DNA from: a virus
Reading direction: 5' to 3' (one strand)
Length of the DNA stretch: 56,309 bases
Virus record (IMG/VR): IMGVR_UViG_3300031957_003334
Coordinates: 1 to 56,309 of that record
A program made the translations under genes and the position numbers. The notes under the pieces were generated by a model. It searched no databases. It was not told the origin of the DNA and saw only the letters and a program-made list of their open reading frames with translations. Shown here piece by piece: positions 26,426-35,746 of the stretch (positions are counted from its first letter, which is position 1; each line of letters begins with the position of its first letter).

Positions 26426-29400
26426 TATCACCAAAAGCTGCCTGTTGCTCTCTTATTGACTGAACTAGGTCCTCTATCTGTTGTACTTCTTTGTTCTCCT
26501 TTGCTACCGCCCGACGGAAATCGTCCGGAGTCCTTGGTTCATCCCCTGGTTCAACCCCTCTAGCCTCGGCGTTAGCGTCTGCCTCCGTATCAATAATAAC
26601 ATCGTAGGAATATTCCACAAAATTTTCCTGCGCTAATTTTCTTACACTCGTAGCATATTCTGCATATAACCTAAACTGAGTCATAAGATTTGTGTATAAA
26701 TCATTGATGGTGTTTTGAACTTCTTCAGGCTCGCCCAGTCTGGATATATTTCTTCCTGCTTTTACGGTATCACGCAAAATTCCAGAAGTCTGAAATTGGG
26801 TCAATTTCCTGTCGTTCCCGATTAGACCTAAAAATGCTGCTGGCTCCAGAACTGTATCTAACATATCTTCAATGTCTAATTTTATAATTCTCTTTGCATA
26901 ATTGTGCCACTGTTGTATAGCAACAATGTTCCCGTTGGTACCCTGACGGTCTTGATCTAGGACACCGCCGAGGGTGGGGATCCACCGGAGCCACTCCGCA
27001 GGATTAACAAGCCTATCAGCGATGCCGGCAGTTCTTGCTGCTTGATCGACCAAATTTTGTGCTTCCAGGGCTAATCGTGCTAGTTCGGGTCGCTGGGCAT
27101 TTATCTCGTCTAAAATTTCATCCATACGCTGTATGGCAGCATTTCCAGCAGCAGCCTCTTGTTGCTGTTCGGCAAGATAATTTTCTAGATCCTCCATAGT
27201 ATAAAAAGTTATACCCTGAATAAATACTGGGAAACCTTGGTATCCGACAGAATATACAGGTAACCGAGTAGGATTAACCGCAGACAAAAAAGAATCGTCA
27301 GCAATTGCTATCTTTGAATTTGTTTCGAATTTGTATTTTCGATACCTGTCCATTATGTTAGCAATTTTGTCGTACATAATAATTTGTAAAGCCGTAAACA
27401 AAGGAACTGGAAGGTAATATAACGCATCGTGAGAAAACCAGTTTTCTGGGGTGTGGTCAAAAATTGCTTGATTGTTTACAGGGTTTTCTCTCCACCCTGG
27501 ACCGAGAATATAATCTTTTTGCTCGTCGGTGGCTTCAACCATTTGTTGCGGAACTGGAAGACCTGCTGCTCCGTAAAGCCATCCGCCCATTCCACGATTG
27601 CCAACAATAGAAATCAAATCATCACCGCTATTCAGCATATTTTCTTTCAATTGCAGCAGCATAAGTTCTGCCATCTGTCTATATCCGTTCTCTATGTTTT
27701 CGAAAAAATTACTATTAATAGCACTATAAGGGGTAGTATCTTGTCTTCTTATTACAAGGGATATAGACTGGACAATTGTCTCCCGAAATTTATCCTCGGC
27801 ATTCATGTCGTTTGTGAATATTATTTTTTCGTTAGAAAATTGTCTCTGTTCATACTCTTGTGTGGAAACACGACCAAAGACTTTTTCTACTTTGTCTATG
27901 TTTTGTAGAAATACTCCATATAACTTTTTTTCTTCAAGCTCTTTTTTGATTTTTTCAAACATATAAGAGCCTATCGCCCGAACAGTGTCTGGAGTGTTCC
28001 AAAACAGATACATTCTCATCAAAGGAGCAACGTTCATAAAGAATTTAGCCACTCTTTTTTCAATAGAACCCAACAATGCCTTGGCAATTGCCTCCTCAGG
28101 AGTTGTAATACAATCATCGTCATTCGCTACAAAATAAGGTTGATAAAATGATCTAATAGTAGAAGGCAGACGAGTTCTGCCTATTGGAGAAAAGTAAAAA
28201 GTTGATATGTTCTCATAAAGAGTTTCGCTAGCATTGGCTGCCACTTTTATAGCATTCTGCGAAGCGTCCACATTGGACCAGTTAAAAGTTCTGAGAGTGG
28301 TATTAAAAAGTTCAGGGTACACTTCTGGCAAATTAACCCTAAGTTCTGGTTGAGGAATTAAAGAGTATCCTGGGGCATCTTGGCTTGGAAGGTTTGAAAT
28401 CTCCAGGGGTGCTTTGAGGATTGTTTCTGTTTCGCCATCTGGTAGCATAATCTCGTAATCATAATCTTGTTGGAAAAGATTTAATTTAATTCTTCCATCT
28501 ACTGGTGATGGCTGCCCTTCGGCAAACGGCGTCAGCATCAGTCGCACGCCAGCGCCTAATTCCACAAATGCATCACCGTCTGTTGCCGCAGTATTGCTTA
28601 AAAATGCACGATTCCCATTATTACCGCTAAATAACAGATTTTCTGGTATTGCTCTTCTAAACAGACCAAATTTATCTCTTTGGTCGAACAATTCACCCCC
28701 AAATGCTGATTGATAAAATGCTGGTGCTCGGGGTTGTGGAACTCGGTCATCGTCATTAAACATATCGGAAATAGAAGCAGCAGCAGCATTACTTAAATCA
28801 GCAATCCACCGAAGAATAGCATCATAAATTCCTGCGTTTGGAATGCTATCTAGAAAATCCTCAAGCTCAAGTTGAAAATTAAATTTTCCTTCCAACATAG
28901 AACAAAGACTAATGAGTTCTAGCCTTTTCGAGTTGACTGCCTCTTCCATTTGTTGCTGCTTTTGCACATCTGAAAGGTCAAACTCCCAGCGCAAATCGGG
29001 AGGCACAGCCTCCCTATCGTCACAATATGATTGAATCGCAGTTATGGGATCTTCTCCGTAGAGTGCCTCTCTTGCTCCCTCTGACAATTGGTTTCCTATT
29101 TCACCAAAGTAGTTTACTATATTATCCTTATCAAACCCCAACACAGCGTATCGAACATCTGGCTGATCATATGGTGGGTCTGCTCCTCTTCGAGGACTTA
29201 AAGATTCTTGATACATGCTAACAACTATTTTATCGTCCCACTCTATTTGTGGTCTTTCGTTGAATAGTGCCTGGGTATCTACCTCTCCCGCATTTATCAT
29301 TTCATCAATAGTGTTTATAAGAACTTCAGAGGCTGTACCATCAAGAAGTTTTCCTAATTCGGTGGGAGTAACAATAGTAGAAACGTCTCTGTGAAGTTGT

Positions 29401-31874
29401 AGAAGCTGATCTTGTCGAGGAGGGGAAGTTATTACCCGTCGATCCTTATCTTCATTGTAAGAAACTTCTTTGTTTGTGAGATTTAAATCCGTAGCAATTT
29501 CTACAACATCAATACCTCTAATAAGATCATTGAGCATGATGCGACCATAGTTTACGCCCTTCCTAGAATCTGCTAGTCCAGCAGCGGCATTATATGGATC
29601 ATCTGGTCCACACCCTAACGCAGCCTTGAAAACATCCTTAAGAACACCCAAAATTAACTGCTTTATAAATGCTATAAGCATGAGTTGAATTTGTTTTTTC
29701 CAGAGCGACCAAAGATTGCTGTTAAACCCTTTTTTAAAACTAAATCTTAGTGGGGGATTTACAATTCCTCGTGTTACTAATTTATTAATTTCCTTTGGGG
29801 TACCAGCAGGCTTAAGGATTTGATCTTCAATAGCAGTTCCAATAAGATCAGTGATACAAGATATCTCACTATTAACCCAGTTCTCAGCATCTCTGGCTAT
29901 AGCAGATGGATCTTCGGCATAGCGAATGGCATCATTTAATCTCTCTTGATTTATTTTTTCTTTTATAAGTTCATCACGCACCAACAAGGCAGCATACTTT
30001 GTGAGGCTCCAAACTGGCGCTCTACCATTAATTAATCTATAGATGGTAAATGCTTCCTTGAGAAGCGTTGATTGCACGCTGTCACACGAGCCCATAGCAC
30101 TGGTTACAGAATAAAAAAGATCCTTCTGGCTTACCGCCATCCGAGATAAATCGCCGGGGGGTGGGTTGTCTGTTAACTGATCTATCTTTTGAAAGATATT
30201 AGGTGGTTTAGCAATTCTAAAATCTTTTCGGTCTCTTTTCCTTTGTTGTGTTGTCGGGGAAATCTTAATTTTTGGAATAACATAGGTGCTTAAAAATTCA
30301 TCCCACAAAGGTCTCTCTGATTGGTTTTGGGTACCTATTACATTATCAATCAACAAACTGTTAAAAATAAACCCAAAAGTTCGATTTCCAAATGTAGCAA
30401 AAACATCAACTGCTTTCTGAGAGGTCAAGGGGGCTTCTTCATCAACCAAAGACGAGGGAAGAAGAAAGGTGGCACCTAAACCCTTTGAATACAAAACTCC
30501 ATCAAGAATGATATAAGATATTCTCATATCCTCTCTAAAAACAAATTCAATTAAATTTGATAAATCATCATCTGTGGTTATATCGTTATACAGAAAAAAC
30601 GAACTCAAGCTGTCGTAAAAAGTTTCTAGTTTTAATATCTCTCTTTCAATGTCAAATCCCGAAACAACATCTGGTGTTATTTGTTCCGCTATCATAATAT
30701 TTTCATAGTCTTTTAATACTCTAATGGTTCCTCTGATTGATTCTTGTAATCCTCTTAGCGTAAACGTACTATGTCTTAGGCTCGTATTTTTATCAGGGTC
30801 TATTAAAAGTTCTGCCTTTTGGTACGGCTCAAAATCAATATCTTGAGTTGATTCATTCTGCGCCACGTCCTCCAAGAGATCTCCATCGATCATCGCCTTT
30901 GGAATAATAACAGCATAAACCCAACGAGAGGATGGTCTTTTGTTAAGGTATGTTCTCACCTCTACTTCATTGCGAGGAATCAATGTGAAATTTTGGGAGG
31001 AAAACTTTCCTACTAGTTTCAGTATTTCTTCAATTCCTTTCTCTTTAGCAGAGGCAATAGCGTTTCGGGTCGCTTCGCTTGAGTCTAAGAGTCCAAGGTC
31101 ATATGTTTGTTTGTTGCGAGTATTTGTTCTTTTTACAAAATAATAGTTTTCATCATTGGGGTTATAATAATATGTTTGGGATGCTTCGCCAGGCAATGCA
31201 TTATTGTACCAGTTGTAAAGATCGATCGTATCAGACTGCCCCCTAAAAGGTATGACATTTTGGTCTTCGACTGTAGAGACCGTTGGTTCAAGTAGCGATG
31301 TGATAGGGTTCCCAAAGGAGGCTCTTATTTTTCTTCGGCGAGATATTGAAAAAGTATAAGGAATAGAAATCAATTGAGAAGTGGTTTGTTTTAATAGGTT
31401 CTCTTCAGAGACATTGAATGGAACATCTGCTCTGTTTAGATCGTCGTCTATTAGGTGTTCAACCCCACTAGATCCAGTGATGGCTGCTTGGTTTTCAGGA
31501 TCTTGAGCCTCCTTGGATGTTGGAGATGTGTAGGCTTCCTCTCCACCGATGTTTAAAATTGCGCTAGAAATACGATTGAGTTGATTTATTGCTTCATTGT
31601 CTGATAGCATGTCCAAAGAAGAGTTTCCAACTCTGGCGTTTTGCGGGTAAACAGAAACATACGCTTGTATGTCTTGTATTTTTATAGAATCACCTTCGGG
31701 GATAATTCCTGGCTCCGCAGAAATTTCTAGACCGACTTCTGGGAAAAAACCAAAGTTAAGATAAGTGTCTTGAATGCCTGCCAAAACCCATTGGTTTCTA
31801 ACATTAGACCAATCATATTCAAATTGGCTGTAGAATGGGTTTATGATATTTTTTTGTCTGTTGGTTAGTGCCAT
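26421..31874 (-). CDS. Very large virion structural protein (1817 aa), family not recognised
   Basis: The protein starts TNRQKNIINPFYSQFEYDWS. It is mostly acidic, Asn/Gln-rich alpha/beta sequence without enzyme motifs. Near residues 725-755 there is one strongly hydrophobic helix (LMLIAFIKQLILGVLKDVF), an amphipathic or membrane-like segment unusual in an otherwise soluble protein. Further on are long predicted helices with Ala/Glu/Gln content (about 1560-1620 and the last 60 residues), suggesting coiled-coil parts. It sits immediately upstream of the gp25-like gene and downstream of the spike-like gene, so a baseplate or central hub role is likely. A classical tape measure is less likely because helical content is not dominant. 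Confidence 0.75.
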   Translation of the reverse strand: MALTNRQKNIINPFYSQFEYDWSNVRNQWVLAGIQDTYLNFGFFPEVGLEISAEPGIIPEGDSIKIQDIQAYVSVYPQNARVGNSSLDMLSDNEAINQLNRISSAILNIGGEEAYTSPTSKEAQDPENQAAITGSSGVEHLIDDDLNRADVPFNVSEENLLKQTTSQLISIPYTFSISRRRKIRASFGNPITSLLEPTVSTVEDQNVIPFRGQSDTIDLYNWYNNALPGEASQTYYYNPNDENYYFVKRTNTRNKQTYDLGLLDSSEATRNAIASAKEKGIEEILKLVGKFSSQNFTLIPRNEVEVRTYLNKRPSSRWVYAVIIPKAMIDGDLLEDVAQNESTQDIDFEPYQKAELLIDPDKNTSLRHSTFTLRGLQESIRGTIRVLKDYENIMIAEQITPDVVSGFDIEREILKLETFYDSLSSFFLYNDITTDDDLSNLIEFVFREDMRISYIILDGVLYSKGLGATFLLPSSLVDEEAPLTSQKAVDVFATFGNRTFGFIFNSLLIDNVIGTQNQSERPLWDEFLSTYVIPKIKISPTTQQRKRDRKDFRIAKPPNIFQKIDQLTDNPPPGDLSRMAVSQKDLFYSVTSAMGSCDSVQSTLLKEAFTIYRLINGRAPVWSLTKYAALLVRDELIKEKINQERLNDAIRYAEDPSAIARDAENWVNSEISCITDLIGTAIEDQILKPAGTPKEINKLVTRGIVNPPLRFSFKKGFNSNLWSLWKKQIQLMLIAFIKQLILGVLKDVFKAALGCGPDDPYNAAAGLADSRKGVNYGRIMLNDLIRGIDVVEIATDLNLTNKEVSYNEDKDRRVITSPPRQDQLLQLHRDVSTIVTPTELGKLLDGTASEVLINTIDEMINAGEVDTQALFNERPQIEWDDKIVVSMYQESLSPRRGADPPYDQPDVRYAVLGFDKDNIVNYFGEIGNQLSEGAREALYGEDPITAIQSYCDDREAVPPDLRWEFDLSDVQKQQQMEEAVNSKRLELISLCSMLEGKFNFQLELEDFLDSIPNAGIYDAILRWIADLSNAAAASISDMFNDDDRVPQPRAPAFYQSAFGGELFDQRDKFGLFRRAIPENLLFSGNNGNRAFLSNTAATDGDAFVELGAGVRLMLTPFAEGQPSPVDGRIKLNLFQQDYDYEIMLPDGETETILKAPLEISNLPSQDAPGYSLIPQPELRVNLPEVYPELFNTTLRTFNWSNVDASQNAIKVAANASETLYENISTFYFSPIGRTRLPSTIRSFYQPYFVANDDDCITTPEEAIAKALLGSIEKRVAKFFMNVAPLMRMYLFWNTPDTVRAIGSYMFEKIKKELEEKKLYGVFLQNIDKVEKVFGRVSTQEYEQRQFSNEKIIFTNDMNAEDKFRETIVQSISLVIRRQDTTPYSAINSNFFENIENGYRQMAELMLLQLKENMLNSGDDLISIVGNRGMGGWLYGAAGLPVPQQMVEATDEQKDYILGPGWRENPVNNQAIFDHTPENWFSHDALYYLPVPLFTALQIIMYDKIANIMDRYRKYKFETNSKIAIADDSFLSAVNPTRLPVYSVGYQGFPVFIQGITFYTMEDLENYLAEQQQEAAAGNAAIQRMDEILDEINAQRPELARLALEAQNLVDQAARTAGIADRLVNPAEWLRWIPTLGGVLDQDRQGTNGNIVAIQQWHNYAKRIIKLDIEDMLDTVLEPAAFLGLIGNDRKLTQFQTSGILRDTVKAGRNISRLGEPEEVQNTINDLYTNLMTQFRLYAEYATSVRKLAQENFVEYSYDVIIDTEADANAEARGVEPGDEPRTPDDFRRAVAKENKEVQQIEDLVQSIREQQAAFGDI

Positions 31875-31885
31875 ATTGTTATATA

Positions 31886-32782
31886 TTAATTTGTCGTGTT
31901 GTGGTCACTATTAATATATCCCTCTCCCCAGGGAAATAAGTAATTATTTACCCAATTGAATAGATTCTTTTCGTGGTTTTGCATTTTAGCAGTTAAAATA
32001 CCTAGACCCACAGATTGTCCTACTGATGCACCTTTTACTACTGGATCGACTGCACCAGCAGCCATAGGGGTAACCAGTGCTGTATATTGAAGCATAAAAT
32101 CTGTTAACAAAGAGTGGGTATCAGAAATAAGTTCAGCCATTTCATAAAGGGCGTGCTGAAGAGAATCTCCTTTAACAAGAGGCTCTTGATTGGAATCATC
32201 ATTGCCGGCAATAAGATCTATACCCTGAACTGTGTCGCTAATATTAAACCCTGGGGAATTATAAACATTTCCGCCAGTGACAAGTTTTATCCCCTGTCTT
32301 CCCACTATCCTAACTCCATCTGCTTTTATGGCTATGCCAGAGCCTCCTCTCATATTCCCAATGTTTCCGTCTACAAGAGAAAAGTTATCATCAATGTTTG
32401 TTTTCTGGCTTATGTAAATGCGAGCGGCATCTAATTCCGGACTTTTGTCCGTTACAACTGCAATTCCATCTTCTTCCTCACGACACATAATGCCGGTCAT
32501 TCCTGCCACTATATCAATACAACCAGCATGAGTATGTCCATTTCCCCCATAGCCACTGCTTTTTCCTCTTGGTCGGTCTCTGCCTAATATGATAAAAGTG
32601 TTATTGTTGCCCTGGAAAACTTTTTCGATGGGCGTACTGTTATATATTGGATTTGGTTCGACTATGTTTTGATTATAAAAACCACTGTTATACGAATTGG
32701 GAGAAGATTGGTCTCTCAATTGAGATCTTTTTTGTTCGCTTATATTGTCAGGTATGTTTTTTCTTTGTTTTCTGCCGGACAT
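31886..32782 (-). CDS. Virion structural protein, probable tail/baseplate spike component
   Basis: The 298-residue protein has a Ser/Asn-rich N-terminus, then FIILGRDRPRGKSSGYGGNGHTH, split by a Gly/His cluster. It continues with SGIAIKADGVRIVGRQGIKLVTGG, a Gly- and hydrophobic-alternating run like that in beta-helical or beta-prism spikes. I recall this arrangement in virion proteins of marine myoviruses, but without an assigned role. The C-terminal third is helical and His-containing. It overlaps the upstream muramidase gene through TAATG, so the lysin and this protein are probably made together. That coupling favours a place in the tail tip or puncturing device. Confidence 0.75.
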   Translation of the reverse strand: MSGRKQRKNIPDNISEQKRSQLRDQSSPNSYNSGFYNQNIVEPNPIYNSTPIEKVFQGNNNTFIILGRDRPRGKSSGYGGNGHTHAGCIDIVAGMTGIMCREEEDGIAVVTDKSPELDAARIYISQKTNIDDNFSLVDGNIGNMRGGSGIAIKADGVRIVGRQGIKLVTGGNVYNSPGFNISDTVQGIDLIAGNDDSNQEPLVKGDSLQHALYEMAELISDTHSLLTDFMLQYTALVTPMAAGAVDPVVKGASVGQSVGLGILTAKMQNHEKNLFNWVNNYLFPWGEGYINSDHNTTN

Positions 32783-34188
32783 TACCTATTTTTCCTCCAG
32801 AAATTGTACATCTTTACGTCATAAGCATTGACTGCATAATTTGGACCATTATAAATCTTTGCAAATGCCGCAAAATTAGGAGGACTACTGTTAGCAGCTC
32901 GTTTGGCACGGGGATTCTTGTTCATCCAAGCAATCAGCATCAAATCTGATGCTTCGGCAGGATTGTTTCGGAACCCGTCCCAGGCTTTTTGAGGGTCTCC
33001 ACCATATGCATCTAAAAGAGCCCAACCCATAACCTGATACAATCCAAACGATGTACATTCTATCGCCATTGCTGGATCAAGTTCGAATGCCCGAGCGAAT
33101 GCTAATTTTCCCGTCTCTGACGCTGTAGTAGAAAATCCTTTTGATGGGTTTCGAGTATAAGGAATCCTATCCCTTAAATCTGGGCGGCGGCGGTGCCATA
33201 AATGTGGCTCAAACCTAAGAGCGCCGGGATTTCCTCGGCTTTCTACATGACGAACTGCTGCCAAAACTGCACAAGGAATCCCTGCTTTTTCACAAAGCTG
33301 ATCATCGCTCAAGGACCGTTTTGCGCTTTCAGAGACAGTATATTTAGGACCACACCCAGGAATCTCAAGTTGTGGTAACGGAGTTGGAGACTCAAGGGGC
33401 GCTTTTTTAGTTTTTTGCCCAGGCTCTGGGGTAGAAGCCTTAGCAACTGTAGTTGTTCGAGGGGGTGAATCGGAGTATGAGGAGGGTGTCTTTTTGGGTG
33501 TTTTTGGTAATATGCCCCAAAATTCTCCTGCTGTTTGCACGATATCAGCAGTTACTTCCGATGCAGAATCAAAAGCAGAAGAGGCAGCGTCTAGAGCAGC
33601 AGAAGTTTTTTCTAGCGTCCATTCGGCTACACTAGGTTCCGGCTTTGTATCCTCGCAAGGGTTTTTGAAAACTCCTTTCGAGGTTTTTTTATTAGTGCCG
33701 TTAACACTATCATTTTCTAACCCCGCTACACCAGTTTTTATAACCTCAACAACCCGACCACCAATGGCTGGGTTGTGTTTATCATACAGGGTAACTACCA
33801 CATAATCACCGGGCTCCGGTGTTTCTAGCCCTACTCCTGAAAACTCTCCGGGCATAGTATCTTTTATACCTGAAACGTTTTTTATTCCTGGCGGCAAATC
33901 ATCGGGAGACAGCAAATGAGGAAATAAAGCCCTAAGATCTATTTTTACAGAATACGCTTTAGTTGTAGGTGGAAGAAAAGAAGCATACCAAGGAGAACTA
34001 GCAACTTGAGAGTCAATAACTCTTGCTCTAAATTCTTGTGTACCCTGGTGAACAGTGCTTACGTGTGTTTTTGCTTGCGCTAATTTTGAAGCGTGGGCGT
34101 TACTAGATAAACCAGGGACGTATGCCGGTTTGGACGCTGGGCGGTTAGGATTAATTCTCTTTCTGGTATTGTACTTGGGGACTGCCAC
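32782..34188 (-). CDS. Tail lysin: gp5-like OB-fold domain plus N-acetylmuramidase domain
   Basis: With the GTG start the protein has 468 residues. Residues about 50-155 look like an OB-fold (FRARVID, YSVKIDL, PEPGDYVVVTLYD, GGRVVEVI), as in gp5/VgrG hub proteins. Then comes a low-complexity Ser/Thr/Pro/Lys linker (about 155-280) and a C-terminal lytic domain. That domain matches the N-acetylmuramidase family: catalytic-type E316 in AVRHVESRG, SFGLYQVMG at 380-388 and IYNGPNYAVNAY near 445-456. It would cleave peptidoglycan locally during injection. The GTG at 34188 is preferred over TTG at 34212 because AAGGGGG lies six bases before it and it follows the upstream stop by one base. Confidence 0.85.
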   Translation of the reverse strand: MAVPKYNTRKRINPNRPASKPAYVPGLSSNAHASKLAQAKTHVSTVHQGTQEFRARVIDSQVASSPWYASFLPPTTKAYSVKIDLRALFPHLLSPDDLPPGIKNVSGIKDTMPGEFSGVGLETPEPGDYVVVTLYDKHNPAIGGRVVEVIKTGVAGLENDSVNGTNKKTSKGVFKNPCEDTKPEPSVAEWTLEKTSAALDAASSAFDSASEVTADIVQTAGEFWGILPKTPKKTPSSYSDSPPRTTTVAKASTPEPGQKTKKAPLESPTPLPQLEIPGCGPKYTVSESAKRSLSDDQLCEKAGIPCAVLAAVRHVESRGNPGALRFEPHLWHRRRPDLRDRIPYTRNPSKGFSTTASETGKLAFARAFELDPAMAIECTSFGLYQVMGWALLDAYGGDPQKAWDGFRNNPAEASDLMLIAWMNKNPRAKRAANSSPPNFAAFAKIYNGPNYAVNAYDVKMYNFWRKNR

Positions 34189-34189
34189 T

Positions 34190-34486
34190 TTAGTCCCCCT
34201 TAATGAGATCAAAAAGTTCTTTCTTATCTAAGTCACTAAGAGAGCCATCTTTTGCGGCGGACTCTTTTTTATAGACAAGGGTGGCTAACTTAACCAATTG
34301 TTCATTGCTGCGCTGTAAAGTTTCTACGTACTTGGCAGCAATAGGTCCAGAGTCTGAGTATCTATCTTGGTTTCCTGGGACTCCCATATACTCTTTTAAT
34401 TCTTGGAGCAAAATCTCTGTTTCTTGACGGTCATTTTTTATGTTGTCAAGTGCCTGCTCTATGAGTGATTCTAAATCTTTACGCAT
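34190..34486 (-). CDS. Small hypothetical protein (98 aa), helical
   Basis: The start is set at ATG 34486 (MRKDLESL) because GAGGGGGGG lies seven bases before it; the ATG 18 bases further upstream lies in the ribosome site itself. The protein is mostly helical and charged: an N-terminal helix (SLIEQALDNI), then AAKYVETLQRSNEQLVKLATLV, and a C-terminal DKKELFDLIKGD. It lacks catalytic motifs and membrane segments. I recall similar small proteins near tail and sigma genes in marine T4-like phages, without known function. A chaperone or adaptor role would suit its size and helices, but this is speculation. Its stop is one base before the lysin start. Confidence 0.72.
   Translation of the reverse strand: MRKDLESLIEQALDNIKNDRQETEILLQELKEYMGVPGNQDRYSDSGPIAAKYVETLQRSNEQLVKLATLVYKKESAAKDGSLSDLDKKELFDLIKGD
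34195..34201 (-). promoter_or_regulatory. Ribosome binding site deciding the GTG start of the tail lysin
   Basis: AAGGGGG on the minus strand, six bases before GTG 34188 and inside the last codons of the upstream gene. The alternative TTG at 34212 has no comparable site. Confidence 0.55.
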
Positions 34487-34493
34487 ATAGTAG

Positions 34494-34502
34494 CCCCCCC
34501 TC
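34494..34502 (-). promoter_or_regulatory. Ribosome binding site with a run of seven G
   Basis: GAGGGGGGG, seven bases before ATG 34486. The G7 run is exceptional in an AT-rich genome. It decides the start of the 98-residue gene. Confidence 0.5.
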
Positions 34503-34519
34503 ATACAATAAATAGATCG

Positions 34520-35209
34520 TCAGTGAATTTCTCCGTTGTCCCATTTGTTTTTAAACGTTTTGTATCTTTGCCGCATTTTATTCAAACAGCTCACTATTTG
34601 TTTAGTATTGAGTCCCGTTATTTCTCTCATATAAAGATAGATTGCTTTCTTGTTAAAGATTTCTATTTGCTCTATGTTTGTCATCAAAGTTAGAACAGCA
34701 TCTAAAACCTTCTTTTCATTTTCTTTTAGTGCTAGACGATCCCAACTTTCAACCTCTCTGAGCAACGTCAACCAAAACTCTTTTTCCTCTTGTTCTTCCA
34801 GTGCATCTTTGTTGTTGTCCTGCTCTATGGCTTCAACTTCACGTAACATAAGGTCATAATTTATTTCACGTCTATTTTTGACGGCTTGTTTTTTTGCCTT
34901 ATGTGTGAACCAGTTCTTGGTTACTACCGAAAAGTAAGAGAATGCTTTTGTCCCTTGGTCCGGATTGAATTTCCCCAATATGGTCGTAAGCCATATTTTA
35001 CACTCATCCCTAAGTTGGTCAATGTTTTGGAGATTCGTAAATTTATACGTATAAACAATCTTATCAACTAATTCGTTAAAAGCAGGTTGGATTTCTTCTA
35101 CGTACAATTTTGTTCGGATAGTATTATCAAGAGTAGAACAGTATTTTACAATTGCTTCTTCCGTAGCAGTAGTAAAATAGTATTTTTTATTCTTCGCTTT
35201 GCGGCTCAT
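34520..35209 (-). CDS. RNA polymerase late sigma factor, T4 gp55 type
   Basis: The 229-residue protein contains a sigma region 2-like segment, KFNPDQGTKAFSYFSVVTKNW followed by FTHKAKKQ, the hallmark of gp55-type late sigma factors in T4-like phages. The N-terminal part (LRDECKIWLTTILGKFNP) is the preceding helix. The C-terminal half has a helix-turn-helix-like stretch (MREITGLNTKQIVSCLNKM), which is longer than in T4 gp55 (185 aa). It would replace host sigma70 to read TATAAATA-type late promoters with the sliding clamp. It overlaps the upstream membrane-protein gene by 23 bases. Its place between tail genes and the glycan island suggests both are in late transcripts. Confidence 0.88.
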   Translation of the reverse strand: MSRKAKNKKYYFTTATEEAIVKYCSTLDNTIRTKLYVEEIQPAFNELVDKIVYTYKFTNLQNIDQLRDECKIWLTTILGKFNPDQGTKAFSYFSVVTKNWFTHKAKKQAVKNRREINYDLMLREVEAIEQDNNKDALEEQEEKEFWLTLLREVESWDRLALKENEKKVLDAVLTLMTNIEQIEIFNKKAIYLYMREITGLNTKQIVSCLNKMRQRYKTFKNKWDNGEIH

Positions 35210-35489
35210 CTAAACTATCTCCTTGGAACAAACTAAAAATTTGCTTATATTCTCTTATGTCACTCCTCATGTCCTTTGTGTGGCGTAGTAAATTTTCTAA
35301 GGTACCATCCCCGTAATACGCTTCCATATTATAGACAACATCTAGGTGATCATGATATTGGGTTACTACAGACAACAATTTGTCTGAGATTTGTGAATGA
35401 TAGCGGAAGCGAACCAAAAGTTCACGGATATACCAAACACAAAATATGTTCAAAAAAACGCTTACACAAAAAATTCCCCACCAAATCAT
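35187..35489 (-). CDS. Small single-pass membrane protein (100 aa)
   Basis: Residues 2-22 form one hydrophobic helix (IWWGIFCVSVFLNIFCVWYI) followed by Arg residues (RELLVRFRYH), so the N-terminus is probably periplasmic or short outside and the body cytoplasmic. The rest is helical, with YGDGTLENLLRHTKDM, a pattern I recall from small conserved proteins of marine T4-like phages found close to the sigma factor. Function is unknown. It is coupled to the zinc-ribbon gene upstream by ATGA and overlaps the sigma gene by 23 bases, so all three are surely co-translated. Confidence 0.75.
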   Translation of the reverse strand: MIWWGIFCVSVFLNIFCVWYIRELLVRFRYHSQISDKLLSVVTQYHDHLDVVYNMEAYYGDGTLENLLRHTKDMRSDIREYKQIFSLFQGDSLDEPQSEE

Positions 35490-35746
35490 TTCTTGTAAAC
35501 TCTCTTTTTCAAGTTCTTTTTCAAACCAGATAGGGCGTGACGATTATCCTCAATGTGTTCTTCTACAACTTCCCCAGTTTTTTTGTTTTTTGTTTGATTT
35601 TTTTTGTTTATTTTTATAGGGGACATAATCTTCTTAAGCGAACCAGAAGTTTCACATTTTTCACAATCCGTAAGCGTGTCACGATATGAGTGCGTTTTTT
35701 CAAGCACTATATCACAACTTATACACCTGTAGGAATATCGAGGCAT
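35486..35746 (-). CDS. FmdB-type zinc-ribbon protein (86 aa)
   Basis: The N-terminus PRYSYRCISCDIVLEK with C8 and C11, followed by C28 and C31 (CEKC), forms the four-cysteine zinc ribbon of the FmdB family. The C-terminus is Lys-rich (NKKNQTKNKKTGEVVEEHIEDN) and likely disordered. FmdB proteins are proposed regulators or accessory nucleic-acid-binding proteins; phage versions have no proven role. The gene starts with TAATG coupling to the 65-residue gene and ends with ATGA coupling to the membrane protein. Late-transcription or packaging accessory roles are possible. Confidence 0.82.
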   Translation of the reverse strand: MPRYSYRCISCDIVLEKTHSYRDTLTDCEKCETSGSLKKIMSPIKINKKNQTKNKKTGEVVEEHIEDNRHALSGLKKNLKKRVYKK

